DNA of 64,000 nucleotides. Source: Actinoalloteichus fjordicus (lineage in GTDB: Bacteria > Actinomycetota > Actinomycetes > Mycobacteriales > Pseudonocardiaceae). The stretch's first letter is position 1, and the number at the start of each line of letters is the position of its first letter. The translations under genes were made by a program, and so were the position numbers. The DNA is taken from assembly GCF_001941625.1 (NCBI RefSeq), contig NZ_CP016076.1, forward strand, positions 1,798,001-1,862,000, read 5' to 3'. The notes under the pieces are model-generated. The model made no database searches. It was not told where the DNA came from and worked only from the letters and a program-made list of their open reading frames with translations. Below are positions 39,506 to 49,369 of the stretch, piece by piece.

Positions 39506-41629
39506 TCAGCTGGTGACGGCGAGGGCGAAGGGCAGGACGGCCGGCACGCCCGCCTGGCGGAGCAGCCTCGCGGTGATCGTCATGGTCCAGCCGGTGTCCA
39601 CCCGGTCGTCGATCAGCAGCACCGGTCCGTCGATCTCGGCGAGTCTGCTCACCAGCGGCTCCCGCACGGCGAAGGACTCCCACAGCCCGGCGACCCGCTG
39701 CGCACTGTTCGCTCGGCGCGGCGCCTCACCGACCACGGCGATCTCGCCGAGGACGGGAAGCCTGCCCAGCGCACCGATGCGCTCGGCGAGGCTGCGGATC
39801 AGTCGGGTCCGCGTCCGGGAGCCCACGGCGACGATTCCGACCGGGCGCCGTGCCCAGTCCCAGGCCGCCAGCACCGAGACACAGGCCGTGACGACGTCCG
39901 CAGGCACCGGTTGATCGTCACGGGCGTCGGGGGCCAGCAGCTCGCGCAGCCTGCCGCCCCACCCGATGTCGGTGAGCCTGCCCAGCGCTCTTCCCTCCGC
40001 CGCCGACTCGCCCGCGTCGATCCGGCCGGTCGCCTCGATTCCCAATGACGCCATTCCGGTGGGCCACTGTCTGCGCGTGCCGATCTCCACACCGGGCCTG
40101 CGCAGTCGCTCACCGGCCGCGGCCTGCTCGGCGGCGGACACCTCGTCGGACCAGCGTCGGCCGGTGCAGTTGTCGCACCGCCCGCAGGACGCCGCAGCCG
40201 GGTCGTCGAGCTGGGTGCGGAGGAACTCCATCCGGCAGCCGGTCGAGTCGAGGTAGGCGAGCATGGCGTGCTGCTCGGACTGCCTGGCCTGCTCGATCCG
40301 CTGATACCGCGTGGCGTCGTAGGTCCACGTCTCCCCGGTGCCCTCCCAGCCGCCGCGCACCCGACGCACCGCGCCGTCGACGTCGAGGACCTTGAGCACG
40401 ACCTCCAGCCGATTCCTGGACAGTTCGACCCTGGGCTCCAGCGCCGAGGTCGACAACGGTCGGTCCGAGGCGTTCAGCACGGCGAGCACCTGTGTGACGA
40501 CCGCCTCCGGGGGGAAGGCCAGGGAGGCGAAGTACCGCCAGATCTCGGCGTCCTCCCGACCCGGCAGCAACAGCACGTCCGCGCGGGCCACGCCACGCCC
40601 GGCCCGACCGATCTGCTGGTAGTAGGAGATGGGGGAGGCGGGCGCGCCCAGGTGCAGGACGAACCCGAGATCGGACTTGTCGAAGCCCATGCCCAGCGCG
40701 GAGGTGGCGATCACCGCCTTGACCCGGTTGGCCAGCAGGTCCGCCTCGATCTGCTCCCGCTCCGCCGGTTCGGTGCGACCGGTGTAGGCGACGACCTCGT
40801 GCCCGCGTTCCCGTAGGTAGGCGGCCACTTCGCCCGCGGTGGCGACGGTCAGCGTGTAGACGATGCCCGAGCCGGTGAGCCGCGGCAGGTTCTCGGCGAG
40901 CCAGGCGAGCCGGGCCTCGGCGGTCGGCAGCCGCAGCACCCCGAGGTGCAGGCTCTCGCGGTCCAGCGGTCCGCGCAGCACCAGGGTCTGCGCCTCGGCC
41001 TGCCCGAGTCCGAGCTGCTCGGTGACGTCGTGAACGACCCGGTCGTTGGCCGTCGCCGTCGTGGCCAGCACCGGAACCCCCTCCGGGAGTTCCGTGAGCA
41101 GGGTTCGCAGCCTGCGGTAGTCGGGTCGGAAGTCGTGTCCCCAGTCGGAGACGCAGTGGGCCTCGTCGACCACCAGCAGCCCGGCGCTCTCGGTCAGGGC
41201 GGGCAGCACGGTGTCTCGGAAGTCGGGGTTGTTCAGCCGTTCCGGGCTGACCAGCAGCACGTCGACCTCGCCTGCGGCCACCGAGTCCTGCACCGCCTCC
41301 CACTCGGTGACGTTGGCCGAGTTGATCGTCGCCGCGTGCACGCCCGCACGGGCCGCCGCCTCCACCTGGTTGCGCATCAGCGCCAGCAGTGGCGAGACGA
41401 TGATCGTGGGGCCTTCGCCCAGTTCACGGAGCAGCGCCGTCGCCACGAAGTAGACGGCCGACTTGCCCCAGCCGGTCCGTTGCACGACGAGCGCCCGTCG
41501 GCGGTCCACCACCAGGGCACTGATCGCGGCCCACTGGTCTTCTCGCAAACGTGCCTGCGGGCCCGCCAACGCGCGCAACCGCTCCTCGGCCAGTTCTCGC
41601 AAACCCTGCTCGTCCACGGTGTCAGGCAT
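39506..41629 (-). CDS. recQ: RecQ-family helicase fused to a phosphoribosyltransferase-like domain
   Basis: 3'-5' DNA helicase, about 707 residues. Walker A is QRTGWGKS with Lys56, motif [21 protein letters not shown], and motif [12 protein letters not shown] RecQ-type zinc site (SCGRCDNC) follows the helicase core. The last ~200 residues are not a standard RecQ tail: they include [23 protein letters not shown] and near residues 670-682 [13 protein letters not shown], which matches the PRPP-binding loop of type I phosphoribosyltransferases. A helicase-PRT fusion of this kind occurs in actinobacteria as I recall; its ligand is unknown. Start ATG 41629 lacks an obvious Shine-Dalgarno. Divergent from proA. 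Confidence 0.9.
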   Translation of the reverse strand: MPDTVDEQGLRELAEERLRALAGPQARLREDQWAAISALVVDRRRALVVQRTGWGKSAVYFVATALLRELGEGPTIIVSPLLALMRNQVEAAARAGVHAATINSANVTEWEAVQDSVAAGEVDVLLVSPERLNNPDFRDTVLPALTESAGLLVVDEAHCVSDWGHDFRPDYRRLRTLLTELPEGVPVLATTATANDRVVHDVTEQLGLGQAEAQTLVLRGPLDRESLHLGVLRLPTAEARLAWLAENLPRLTGSGIVYTLTVATAGEVAAYLRERGHEVVAYTGRTEPAEREQIEADLLANRVKAVIATSALGMGFDKSDLGFVLHLGAPASPISYYQQIGRAGRGVARADVLLLPGREDAEIWRYFASLAFPPEAVVTQVLAVLNASDRPLSTSALEPRVELSRNRLEVVLKVLDVDGAVRRVRGGWEGTGETWTYDATRYQRIEQARQSEQHAMLAYLDSTGCRMEFLRTQLDDPAAASCGRCDNCTGRRWSDEVSAAEQAAAGERLRRPGVEIGTRRQWPTGMASLGIEATGRIDAGESAAEGRALGRLTDIGWGGRLRELLAPDARDDQPVPADVVTACVSVLAAWDWARRPVGIVAVGSRTRTRLIRSLAERIGALGRLPVLGEIAVVGEAPRRANSAQRVAGLWESFAVREPLVSRLAEIDGPVLLIDDRVDTGWTMTITARLLRQAGVPAVLPFALAVTS

Positions 41630-41698
41630 ACCGCAGAGCGCGGCCGGGCCCTCCACCGGGCGTCGAGAAGTCGCTCGATGCCCGTGCCGACGAGGCTC

Positions 41699-41704
41699 TA
41701 CGCT
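41699..41704 (+). promoter_or_regulatory. -10 element of leaderless proA
   Basis: TACGCT six bases before ATG 41711, with no Shine-Dalgarno between them. This supports both leaderless initiation and the long N-terminus of ProA. Confidence 0.5.
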
Positions 41705-41710
41705 GGGCAG

Positions 41711-43150
41711 ATGACCAGCACGACGATGGGTGAGGCAGAGCGGTTCTCCGAGAAGGACGCTGTCGACGCTGCTGCGGCTGCCGCCGAGGACACCACCGCG
41801 AACGCCGGTGCCGAGGCCGCCTCCGCCGCAGGGCAGCCGGGGACCAGTCCTGCGGAGGCCCCGCCCGCCTCGCCTGCCGACGCCGATGCGGCCCTTCGTG
41901 CCGAGGTCCTCGACGCGGCCCGCCGGGCCAGGGCGGCCGCCGCCGACACGGGGCTTGTGACGAGTGCCGAGAAGGACGCGGCCCTCGTGGCGATGGCGCA
42001 GGCCTTGCTGGATCGGACCCCGGAGATCCTCGCCGCGAACGAGGCCGATCGGACGGCCGCCCGCGAGAACGACATGCCCGCGAACCTCGTGGACCGGCTG
42101 ACCCTGACCGAAGAGCGCGTGGCGGCGGTCGCACAGGGGCTGCGGGACATCGCCGAGCTGCCCGACCCGGTGGGCGAGGTGGTGCGCGGCAGTGTGCTGC
42201 CCAACGGGCTGGAGCTGCGTCAGCTGCGGGTTCCGCTCGGCGTGTTGGGCATGGTCTACGAGGGCAGGCCGAACGTGACGGTCGACGCCGCCGGGCTGTC
42301 CCTGAAATCGGGCAACGCGGTCCTGCTGCGCGGGTCCTCCTCGGCGGAGCGATCCAACACCGCGCTCGTCGCGATCCTGCGTGACGTGCTGGTCGCCGCC
42401 GGGCTGCCTGCGGACGCCGTCCAGCTCCTGCCGTGCCACGACCGGGCCTCCGTCCGCCACCTGATCACCGCGCGGGGCCTGGTCGACCTGGTCATCCCGA
42501 GGGGCGGAGCGGGCCTCATCGCCGCAGTGGTCGAGCAGGCCACCGTGCCCACCGTCGAGACCGGGATCGGCAACTGCCACGTCTACGTGGACTCCTCCGC
42601 CGAACTCGACCAGGCCGTTCGCATCGTGCTGAACTCCAAGACCCGGCGTCCCAGCGTCTGCAACGCGGCCGAGACACTGCTGGTGCACCGGGCCGTCGCC
42701 GAGGACTTCCTGCCGATGATGGGGTCGAAACTGCGTGCTGCCGAGGTCGTGGTGCACGCCGACGAGTCCTCGGCCGCACTGCTCTCGGAGTCGGTGCCCG
42801 CCACGGAGGAGGACTGGGACACCGAGTACCTCTCGATGGATCTCGCGGTGAAGGTGGTCGACTCGCTGGACGAGGCGGTCGAGCACATCGCGCGGCACGG
42901 GTCGGGTCATACCGAGGCCATCGTCACCAGTGACCTTCGCGCGGCCCGTCGATTCGTCGCCAGGGTCGACGCCGCCGCCGTCGTGGTGAATGCCTCCACC
43001 GGGTTCACCGACGGCGCGGAGCTGGGCATGGGAGCCGAGATCGGCATCTCCACGCAGAAGCTGCACGCCAGGGGCCCGATGGGGCTTCCAGAGCTGACGT
43101 CGACGAAATGGGTCGTCTGGGGGGACGGGCAGGTCCGACCCAGGTCGTGA
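41711..43150 (+). CDS. proA: glutamate-5-semialdehyde dehydrogenase with N-terminal extension
   Basis: Second step of proline synthesis: NADPH-dependent reduction of gamma-glutamyl phosphate. 479 residues, with [38 protein letters not shown] and the catalytic Cys317 in [14 protein letters not shown]. The family is usually about 415-420 residues; the extra ~60 at the N-terminus are Ala/Glu/Pro-rich and disordered-looking. The conserved part begins near [16 protein letters not shown]. The leaderless -10 at 41699 fixes the upstream ATG as the likely start. Confidence 0.97.
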   Translation: MTSTTMGEAERFSEKDAVDAAAAAAEDTTANAGAEAASAAGQPGTSPAEAPPASPADADAALRAEVLDAARRARAAAADTGLVTSAEKDAALVAMAQALLDRTPEILAANEADRTAARENDMPANLVDRLTLTEERVAAVAQGLRDIAELPDPVGEVVRGSVLPNGLELRQLRVPLGVLGMVYEGRPNVTVDAAGLSLKSGNAVLLRGSSSAERSNTALVAILRDVLVAAGLPADAVQLLPCHDRASVRHLITARGLVDLVIPRGGAGLIAAVVEQATVPTVETGIGNCHVYVDSSAELDQAVRIVLNSKTRRPSVCNAAETLLVHRAVAEDFLPMMGSKLRAAEVVVHADESSAALLSESVPATEEDWDTEYLSMDLAVKVVDSLDEAVEHIARHGSGHTEAIVTSDLRAARRFVARVDAAAVVVNASTGFTDGAELGMGAEIGISTQKLHARGPMGLPELTSTKWVVWGDGQVRPRS

Positions 43151-43196
43151 CGGCCGCCGCCGGGCAGGCGGGCGCGGGGCCTCACGAAAGGGTGTA

Positions 43197-43225
43197 TTGA
43201 CCCAAGGTAGTCACCTGCTTACTTT
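43197..43225 (+). promoter_or_regulatory. promoter of the P450 gene with possible operator
   Basis: TTGACC, 17-bp spacer, TACTTT, about 50 bases before the GTG start. The spacer and -10 contain an imperfect palindrome (GTAGTCACCTGCTTAC), a candidate repressor site. This stretch is more A/T-rich than its surroundings. Confidence 0.6.
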
Positions 43226-43273
43226 CGGTGCTGTCATGTGGTTGGCAGACACCGTGAGTGAGGAAAGCAGCGA

Positions 43274-44467
43274 GTGACGATCCCCCACGAGGTCAGGTCT
43301 TACCCCTTCGAGATGAGTGAACGACTGATGCTCGACCCGCTCTACTCGGAGCTGCGCGCGACCGAGTCCGTGTGCCGAGTGAGCCTGCCCTTCGGCGAGG
43401 ACGGCTGGTTGGTGACCCGGTTCGAGTACGCGAGGGTGGTGCTGGCCGATCCCCGGTTCAGCCGCGCCGCGTCGGTGGACCGTGACGAGCCGAGGCTCGG
43501 CAGGCATCAGCACAACGTCGGCATCACGACGATGGATCCGCCGCACCACACCCGCCTGCGCGGTCTGGCGGCCAAGGCGCTCACCGCCAGGCGGGTGGAG
43601 GAGTTGCGCCTGAAGACACGGGAGACGGCGCAGCGGCTCGTCGAGGATCTGGTGCGACACGATCCGCCGGTCGATCTGGTCGAGCACTTCGCCCTGCCGT
43701 TCCCGATCGCCGTGATCTGCGAGTTGATGGGCGTGCCGCCGGAGGACCGGGGTCGGCTGCGGTCCTGGGCCGAGGTGATCCTGTCCACGACAGGGGCGTC
43801 CCCCGAGGAGGTCGGGCGGCAGCGGCTCGCCATGCACGACTATCTGACCGAGCTGGTCGCGCGTCGTCGTCGCGAGCCGACCGACGACCTGCTCGGCGCG
43901 ATGGTGCTGGCCAGGGACGGGGAGGACCGACTCACCGACGACGAGATGGTGCTGCTGGCTGGCGCCATCCTCACCGCAGGCCATGAGACGATCGCCACTC
44001 AGATCCCCAATTTCGTCTACGTGCTGCTCACGACGCCCAGGCTGATCGATCGAGTGCGTGCCGCCCCGGATCTCCTCGAATCCACGGTGGAGGAGCTGAT
44101 GCGATCCGTACCGTTGACCACCGTCCTCGCCGCACGCTACGCACTGGAGGACGTCCGCCTCGGCGATGTCGTGATCCGCGCGGGCGATCCCGTCGTGGTG
44201 TCGCTGGCCTCGGCGAACATGGACGAGGAGGTCTTCTGCGGGGCGAGTGAGATCGATCCTGGCCGTAAGCACAACCCTCATCTGGGATTCGGGCACGGGA
44301 GTCATCACTGCATCGGTGCGCAGTTGGCGAGAATGGAGCTTCAGGTCGCGTTGGAGACGTTGCTCCGGAGGCTTCCGGGACTGCGACTCGGCGTCGAGGA
44401 GGATGCTCTCGAATGGAAGAGCGGGATGCTGGTCCGGGGGCTTCGCAGCCTGCCGGTCGGTTGGTAG
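43274..44467 (+). CDS. cytochrome P450
   Basis: Heme-thiolate monooxygenase, 397 residues, bacterial class I type. The I-helix oxygen-binding motif is AGHETI, the K-helix ExxR is ELMR, and the heme loop is FGHGSHHCIGA with the ligand Cys. Other P450 landmarks: DPPHHTRLRGLAAKALTARRV and DEEVFCGASEIDPGR. It is the first gene of a two-gene unit with the ferredoxin; GTG start with AGGAAAG upstream. The substrate cannot be told; an oxidation step in secondary metabolism or sterol/terpenoid turnover is possible. Confidence 0.95.
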   Translation: MTIPHEVRSYPFEMSERLMLDPLYSELRATESVCRVSLPFGEDGWLVTRFEYARVVLADPRFSRAASVDRDEPRLGRHQHNVGITTMDPPHHTRLRGLAAKALTARRVEELRLKTRETAQRLVEDLVRHDPPVDLVEHFALPFPIAVICELMGVPPEDRGRLRSWAEVILSTTGASPEEVGRQRLAMHDYLTELVARRRREPTDDLLGAMVLARDGEDRLTDDEMVLLAGAILTAGHETIATQIPNFVYVLLTTPRLIDRVRAAPDLLESTVEELMRSVPLTTVLAARYALEDVRLGDVVIRAGDPVVVSLASANMDEEVFCGASEIDPGRKHNPHLGFGHGSHHCIGAQLARMELQVALETLLRRLPGLRLGVEEDALEWKSGMLVRGLRSLPVGW

Positions 44468-44480
44468 GGAGGATCACGTC

Positions 44481-44705
44481 ATGGGTCGCTGGAAGATCGA
44501 CGTCAATCAGGGTGCGTGCGTCGGTTCGGGGATGTGCACGGGCACCGCGCCGGACCACTTCCGGCTCGACGGTGCTGCGGCCAGTGCCGTCGCCGAGGAG
44601 ATCGACGCCCACGACGAGGTGATCGACGCGGCGGAGAGCTGCCCCGTCGAGGCGATCCTCGTGCGTGAGGCGGTGGGCGGGAAGGTCCTCGCACCGACGG
44701 ACTGA
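44481..44705 (+). CDS. 3Fe-4S type ferredoxin partner of P450
   Basis: 74 residues, small and acidic. Cys13 and Cys19 (ACVGSGMC) and Cys54 (SCPVEAI) give a three-cysteine pattern CxxxxxC...CP typical of [3Fe-4S] ferredoxins that reduce actinomycete P450s. It starts 13 bases after the P450 stop with GGAGGA upstream. Electron donor for the adjacent P450. Confidence 0.93.
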   Translation: MGRWKIDVNQGACVGSGMCTGTAPDHFRLDGAAASAVAEEIDAHDEVIDAAESCPVEAILVREAVGGKVLAPTD

Positions 44706-44740
44706 GTCTCGGGTCGGCCGCCGCCTGTCAGACCGACGGG

Positions 44741-44746
44741 TAAGCT
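44741..44746 (+). promoter_or_regulatory. -10 element of leaderless nadD
   Basis: TAAGCT eight bases before the GTG at 44755; no Shine-Dalgarno in between. Confidence 0.5.
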
Positions 44747-44754
44747 GCCCGCTC

Positions 44755-45378
44755 GTGGCCGAAACGACGGCGGTGAGCTCGGCAGCACGTCCTGCGCGTC
44801 GACGCGTCGGTGTGATGGGCGGCACCTTCGACCCGATCCACCACGGTCACCTCGTGGTCGCCAGCGAGGTGCAGGCTCGTTTCGAGCTGGACGAGGTGGT
44901 GTTCGTTCCCACCGGCAGGCCGTGGCAGAAGGACGACCAGACGATCAGCGCCGCCGAGGACCGCTATCTGATGACGGTCATCGCGACCGCCTCGAATCCT
45001 CGTTTCTCGGTCAGCCGCGTCGACATCGATCGCAGCGGCCCGACCTTCACCGTGGACACGCTCAAGGACCTCCAGCGAGCCCTCCCGGACGCCGATCTCT
45101 TCTTCATCACCGGTGCCGACGCCCTGGAGCAGATCCTGTCGTGGCGTCGGGTCGAGGAGCTGTTCGCCCTCGCTCACTTCGTCGGCGTCACCAGACCCGG
45201 CTACCAGCTGGTGGACCACCACCTGCCTGCGGGCTCGGTCACCCTGATCGAGGTTCCCGCGATGGCGATCTCCTCCACCGACTGCCGCACACGGGTGGCC
45301 GGGGGGATGCCGGTCTGGTACCTGGTGCCCGACGGAGTCGTCCAGTACATCTCCAAACGGAGCCTGTACCAGGGCTGA
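44755..45378 (+). CDS. nadD: nicotinate-nucleotide adenylyltransferase
   Basis: Adenylates nicotinate mononucleotide in NAD synthesis. 207 residues with the nucleotidyltransferase signature [38 protein letters not shown] and the late ISSTDCRTR motif (second position of the usual ISSTxIR). The N-terminal ~19 residues before VGVMGGTF are non-conserved. The first gene of the nadD-rsfS-gpgP-octT block. Confidence 0.95.
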   Translation: MAETTAVSSAARPARRRVGVMGGTFDPIHHGHLVVASEVQARFELDEVVFVPTGRPWQKDDQTISAAEDRYLMTVIATASNPRFSVSRVDIDRSGPTFTVDTLKDLQRALPDADLFFITGADALEQILSWRRVEELFALAHFVGVTRPGYQLVDHHLPAGSVTLIEVPAMAISSTDCRTRVAGGMPVWYLVPDGVVQYISKRSLYQG

Positions 45379-45509
45379 GACCGCCGTCGCGCGTCGTGGA
45401 CGGCCGGGCCGTGTCGTCCGTGTTTCTCGGCGCGTCGACGTGCCGTGCCGCACCGGTACGCTCAGGCATTCGAGCGGGCGACGAGTGTGCCCGCCACGGA
45501 GGGAGAACT

Positions 45510-45941
45510 GTGGTTGCGACCGACGAGGCGCGGGAGACGGCGCTCGTCGCCGCCCGTGCGGCGGCGGACAAGAAGGCCCACGAGATCGTGGTGCTGGACG
45601 TGTCCGATCAGCTTGTCATCACCGATTGTTTCGTGATCGCCTCGGCCCCCAACGAGCGCCAGGTGTCGGCCATCGTCGACGGCATCGAGGAGAAGCTGCG
45701 GGCCGTAGGCGTCAAGCCGGTGCGCCGGGAGGGCGCCCGCGAGGGACGCTGGGTGCTGCTGGACTTCATCGACGTCGTCGTGCACGTCCAGCACGCCGAG
45801 GAACGTGCCTTCTACGGGCTGGAGCGGTTGTGGAAGGACTGTCCTCGGGTGCCGTTCGACGGCGGTGATCCGGGTGACACGGCCGGCTCGGGGGCTCAGG
45901 ACGCCGATGCGGCGGCCAGCGTCGGGGACGACCAGGCGTGA
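45510..45941 (+). CDS. rsfS: ribosome silencing factor RsfS
   Basis: Binds ribosomal protein uL14 and blocks subunit joining during starvation. 143 residues with KKAHEIVVLDVSDQLVITDCFVIASAPNERQV, GRWVLLDFIDVVVHVQHAEER and YGLERLWKDCP, the standard RsfS core, plus an acidic C-terminal tail. GTG start with GGAGGGA upstream. The stop overlaps the next start (GTGA). Confidence 0.96.
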   Translation: MVATDEARETALVAARAAADKKAHEIVVLDVSDQLVITDCFVIASAPNERQVSAIVDGIEEKLRAVGVKPVRREGAREGRWVLLDFIDVVVHVQHAEERAFYGLERLWKDCPRVPFDGGDPGDTAGSGAQDADAAASVGDDQA

Positions 45942-46552
45942 GCCTGTCGCGACTAGTGCTCTGGCGGCACGGCGAGACGGACCACAACGCCACGGGCAGG
46001 CTGCAGGGACAGCTCGACACGCACCTCACCGAGAAGGGGCGTGCCCAGGCGCGGCGGGCGGCGCCCGCCCTGGTCCGTTTCGAGCCGGGCGTCGTGGTGA
46101 CCTCCGATCTGCGGCGCGCCTCGGACACGGCTGCGGCGTTCCACGCCATCACCGGGATCGACACTCGGGTCGACACCCGGCTGCGGGAGACGCACATCGG
46201 TGACTGGGAGGGCCTGAGCGGCATCGAGGTCGAGGAGGGCTGGCCCGGCGGTCTGACGCGGTGGCGGGAGGACCCGCAGTGGGGCCCACCCGGCGGCGAG
46301 AGCCGGGTTCAGGTTGCGGAACGGTCGGAAGCGGTGGTCGCCGAGCTCGACGCGGAACGCACGGGGACCGCGATGCTGTGTGCGCACGGCGGGCTGATCG
46401 TCGCGCTCACCGGCAGGCTGCTCGGCCTGAGTCCGGCGCAGTGGCCGCAGCTCATCGGCATCGGCAACTGCCACTGGACGGTGTTGGAACGGCGGGCGGA
46501 CGACGGTCTGCGGTGGCGACTGCGTCAGTACAACGCAGGCGTCGTCGAGTGA
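45938..46552 (+). CDS. gpgP: histidine phosphatase, probable glucosyl-3-phosphoglycerate phosphatase
   Basis: 204 residues of the phosphoglycerate-mutase-like phosphatase family. Catalytic RHGETDHN (His11), TSDLRRASDTA, and CAHGGLIVAL with the second His. In mycobacteria the orthologous position (between rsfS and octT) is GpgP, which removes phosphate from glucosyl-3-phosphoglycerate in methylglucose lipopolysaccharide synthesis. Function is inferred mainly from the conserved order and the octT neighbour. Overlaps both neighbours by four bases. Confidence 0.8.
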   Translation: MSLSRLVLWRHGETDHNATGRLQGQLDTHLTEKGRAQARRAAPALVRFEPGVVVTSDLRRASDTAAAFHAITGIDTRVDTRLRETHIGDWEGLSGIEVEEGWPGGLTRWREDPQWGPPGGESRVQVAERSEAVVAELDAERTGTAMLCAHGGLIVALTGRLLGLSPAQWPQLIGIGNCHWTVLERRADDGLRWRLRQYNAGVVE

Positions 46553-47385
46553 GTCCGGTGGACTCGGCGAGGGGAACGCTGCTGGTGCTGGGCGACTCCC
46601 TCACTTTCCACGGTCCCCGAGGCCCGCACCCGGCCGACGAGCCGGGGTTGTGGCCCAACGTCGCCTCGGCGCGGCTGGGAACGCGCGCCGAACTGGTCGC
46701 GGGCCTCGGCTGGACGGCACGGGATGCCTGGTGGGCGTTGACCCGTGACCCGAGGTGTTGGGCCGCGCTGCCGCATGCGCGGGCGGTGGTCCTGGCGGTG
46801 GGCAGTATGGACACGCTGCCCTCTCCGCTGCCGACCGTGCTGCGGGAGGGCATGCGCTATCTGCGTCCCGACGGTCTGCGACGTCGCGTCCGCGCGGGTT
46901 ATCGCCGTCTGCAGCCGGGACTGGCCAGGATGCTCGGCGGGAGGCCGGTGGCGCTGCCGCCCAGGCTGACGGTCCGCTACCTGGAGGACTGCCGAGCCGC
47001 GGTCACAGCCCTCCGCCCGGACGTCACCGTGATCGGGATGCTTCCCTCGGTGCATCGGGCCGCCGAGTACGCCGGGGTCCACACCGGTCACGCCCCGGCC
47101 GTCGCTGCGGTTCGGACCTGGGGCTCGCGTACCGACACTCCGCTGCTCGACCTGCCCGCGCTGGTGACGGCGCACCTCGCCGCGGGTCTGGGCAATCCCG
47201 ACGGGATGCACTGGGGCTGGCAGGCCCATCAGGACGTCGGCGTCGCCGTGGCGGAACTGCTGCTCGCGGGCGCTGCCTGCGACTCTGCCGACGGGCCCGC
47301 CGCGGAGCAGGCCGCCGACGAGGCGACCGGTGTCGATCCGGATCATGACGACCGGCAGATGCCTGCCACTCGGGTCACCAGGTAA
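46549..47385 (+). CDS. octT: diglucosylglycerate octanoyltransferase (SGNH fold)
   Basis: 278 residues of the SGNH/GDSL hydrolase-like type. LLVLGDSLTFHG with the nucleophile Ser17, PNVASARLG, VVLAVGSMDTLPSPLP and the block V NPDGMHWGW with Asp218 and His221. By sequence type and by position after gpgP it matches the mycobacterial OctT, which acylates diglucosylglycerate, an early precursor of polymethylated glucose lipopolysaccharides. The C-terminal ~30 residues are acidic and non-conserved. The start overlaps gpgP (GTGA). Confidence 0.85.
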   Translation: MSPVDSARGTLLVLGDSLTFHGPRGPHPADEPGLWPNVASARLGTRAELVAGLGWTARDAWWALTRDPRCWAALPHARAVVLAVGSMDTLPSPLPTVLREGMRYLRPDGLRRRVRAGYRRLQPGLARMLGGRPVALPPRLTVRYLEDCRAAVTALRPDVTVIGMLPSVHRAAEYAGVHTGHAPAVAAVRTWGSRTDTPLLDLPALVTAHLAAGLGNPDGMHWGWQAHQDVGVAVAELLLAGAACDSADGPAAEQAADEATGVDPDHDDRQMPATRVTR

Positions 47386-47388
47386 ACC

Positions 47389-48249
47389 GTGACCGTGGCC
47401 GTGGTGACCGACTCCACCGCCTACCTTCCGGAGGGGTTCGCGGAGCGGAGGCGTGTGCGGGTGGTGCCCCTGCACGTGCTGGTGGACGGGCGGTCGCTGC
47501 GGGACGGCGTCGACATGGGCGCAGCGGAACTGGCCGACGACCTGCGGGCGCACCGTCAGGTCACGACCTCCCGCGCGACCCCGGTCGAGTTCGCCGCCGT
47601 CTATCGCGAGCTGCTGCGCGACGGTGCGGAGGAGATCGTCTCGGTGCATCTGTCCTCGGATCTCTCCGGCACCTGGGACGCCGCCTGGTTCGCGGCCGAG
47701 GAGATCGGCTCCGATCGGGTCCATGTGATCGACTCCCGCTCCACCGGGATGGGACTCGGCTTCGCGGTCCTGGTGGCGGCCGACGCCGCGGGCGCGGGCG
47801 CGACGGGCGACGAGGTGGCGCGGGTCGCCGGGCAGACGGCCGCCCGCACCAGGACGTTCTTCTGCCTGGACACCCTCGAGTACCTGCGGCGTGGTGGTCG
47901 CATCGGCACGGCGGCGGCGTTCCTTGGCACGGCGTTGGCGGTGCGGCCCCTGCTGCACGTCGACGACGGGCGCATCGTGCCGCTGGAGAAGGTTCGCACC
48001 TCGGCGCGGGCGCTGACCAGGCTGGTCGACCACGTCGCCGAGGCGGCCGGTTCGGGGGAGACCGGTGTCGCCGTGCATCATCTCGACGCGCCGGAGCGCG
48101 CCGTGGAGCTGGCCGCGAGGATCGAGGAGCGGGTGCCCGGCTGCCGCGCCTGCCTGATCTCGGAGCTCGGCGCGGTGGTGGGCGCGCACACCGGCCCCGG
48201 CGTGCTCGGGGCCGTCGTGCTTCCCGGCGGACCCGACGGTGCAAGCTGA
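47389..48249 (+). CDS. DegV family fatty-acid-binding protein
   Basis: 286 residues with VAVVTDSTAYLPEG, VPLHVLVDG, TSRATPVEF, SVHLSSDLSGTWDAAW, DSRSTGMGLGF and TLEYLRRGGRIG, the full DegV signature. Binds a fatty acid in a deep pocket and can supply it to a fatty acid kinase; no kinase subunit is in the window. GTG start three bases after octT, so co-transcribed. Confidence 0.96.
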   Translation: MTVAVVTDSTAYLPEGFAERRRVRVVPLHVLVDGRSLRDGVDMGAAELADDLRAHRQVTTSRATPVEFAAVYRELLRDGAEEIVSVHLSSDLSGTWDAAWFAAEEIGSDRVHVIDSRSTGMGLGFAVLVAADAAGAGATGDEVARVAGQTAARTRTFFCLDTLEYLRRGGRIGTAAAFLGTALAVRPLLHVDDGRIVPLEKVRTSARALTRLVDHVAEAAGSGETGVAVHHLDAPERAVELAARIEERVPGCRACLISELGAVVGAHTGPGVLGAVVLPGGPDGAS

Positions 48250-48382
48250 CCCCGACCCACCGACGTTACGCCCCACGTCCGTCGCCTCGTCCTTTTCGCG
48301 TGTCGCTCCCGGCGAGTTGTCCACAGCGCTCCAGCCATCCACATCTTGATCTTGCAACCCCGCCCCGCCACCGCATCCTGCA

Positions 48383-48388
48383 TACGGT
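48383..48388 (+). promoter_or_regulatory. -10 element of leaderless comEA
   Basis: TACGGT six bases before ATG 48395, with no Shine-Dalgarno. Confidence 0.4.
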
Positions 48389-48394
48389 GCCGTC

Positions 48395-49369
48395 ATGGCT
48401 GTTTCGACGACGGCACGCAGGCCGACCTGCGCCGACCCACGACGACGGCTCGACGTCATCGTCACGGGGGACGACTGCGCGAACACTCCGGCCGTCGGCG
48501 GGAGTGCTCCCGCGCGAGGTCCCACCGGACCCGGCGCCGTAGGACGTCGTCCGGTCTCCGACGCCCCACTGGTCGCGGCGGGCGGCGGCAGACACCGCAG
48601 CGACCCCGGTCCGACCCGCATGGGACGGGCCGGGCCGCCTGCCGCGCCACGGCGGCTGGGCAGACTCGTTCGACGCTGGGTCCCGGCAGGCATCGGATCG
48701 GCCAGGCTGGACCCGGGCCGATCCGGCGCGCTCGCGGTGGGTGGTGTCGCCGTGATCGCCGTGGCCGTCGTCCTGATCGGGCTGCTCTGGCGGCCCGCTC
48801 CGACGGAGGAGCGGCTTCCCGCGCTGCCTCTCGCGGCGTCCGGTGTGTCGGCCGCGGACGGATCACCGGGGCAGTCGGCGGTGGTGTCGACGAGCGCCAC
48901 GCCTGCGCCTGCGGCGGAGCTCGTGGTCAGCGTGGTCGGGCGGGTCCACGTCCCGGGCCTGGTCACCCTGACTGCTCCTGCTCGGGTGGCTGATGCGGTC
49001 GCGGCGGCGGGTGGTGCGCACCCCGATGCCGATCTCGACACGGTGAATCTCGCTCGAGCCTTGGCGGACGGCGAGCAGATCCACGTCGACGCGCCTGCTC
49101 CGCCGGGGGCCGAGGTCGATGGTGGGGTGATCGGCGGCGGGGTGGGCGGTGGAGCCGCTCAGGCATCGGCGGGGTCCGCACCGATCGATCTGAACACCGC
49201 GTCCGCCGCCCAGCTCGACGCGCTTCCCGGCGTCGGTCCGGTCACCGCGCAGGCGATCGTCGACTGGCGGGCCGCTCACGGCCGTTTCACCTCGGTCGAG
49301 GATCTGCGGGAGGTCGACGGGATCGGTCCGACGCGCTATGAACGGCTGAAAGACCTGGTGACGTCATGA
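48395..49369 (+). CDS. comEA: ComEA family DNA-binding protein
   Basis: 324 residues: a long Arg/Pro/Gly-rich cytoplasmic N-terminus, one transmembrane helix (ALAVGGVAVIAVAVVLIGLLW), a SLBB-like domain (VVSVVGRVHVPGLVTL, RVADAVAAAGGAHPDADLDTVNLAR), a Gly-rich linker, and a C-terminal helix-hairpin-helix domain (IDLNTASAAQLDALPGVGPV). Binds DNA outside the membrane for uptake. The stop overlaps comEC. Confidence 0.94.
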   Translation: MAVSTTARRPTCADPRRRLDVIVTGDDCANTPAVGGSAPARGPTGPGAVGRRPVSDAPLVAAGGGRHRSDPGPTRMGRAGPPAAPRRLGRLVRRWVPAGIGSARLDPGRSGALAVGGVAVIAVAVVLIGLLWRPAPTEERLPALPLAASGVSAADGSPGQSAVVSTSATPAPAAELVVSVVGRVHVPGLVTLTAPARVADAVAAAGGAHPDADLDTVNLARALADGEQIHVDAPAPPGAEVDGGVIGGGVGGGAAQASAGSAPIDLNTASAAQLDALPGVGPVTAQAIVDWRAAHGRFTSVEDLREVDGIGPTRYERLKDLVTS

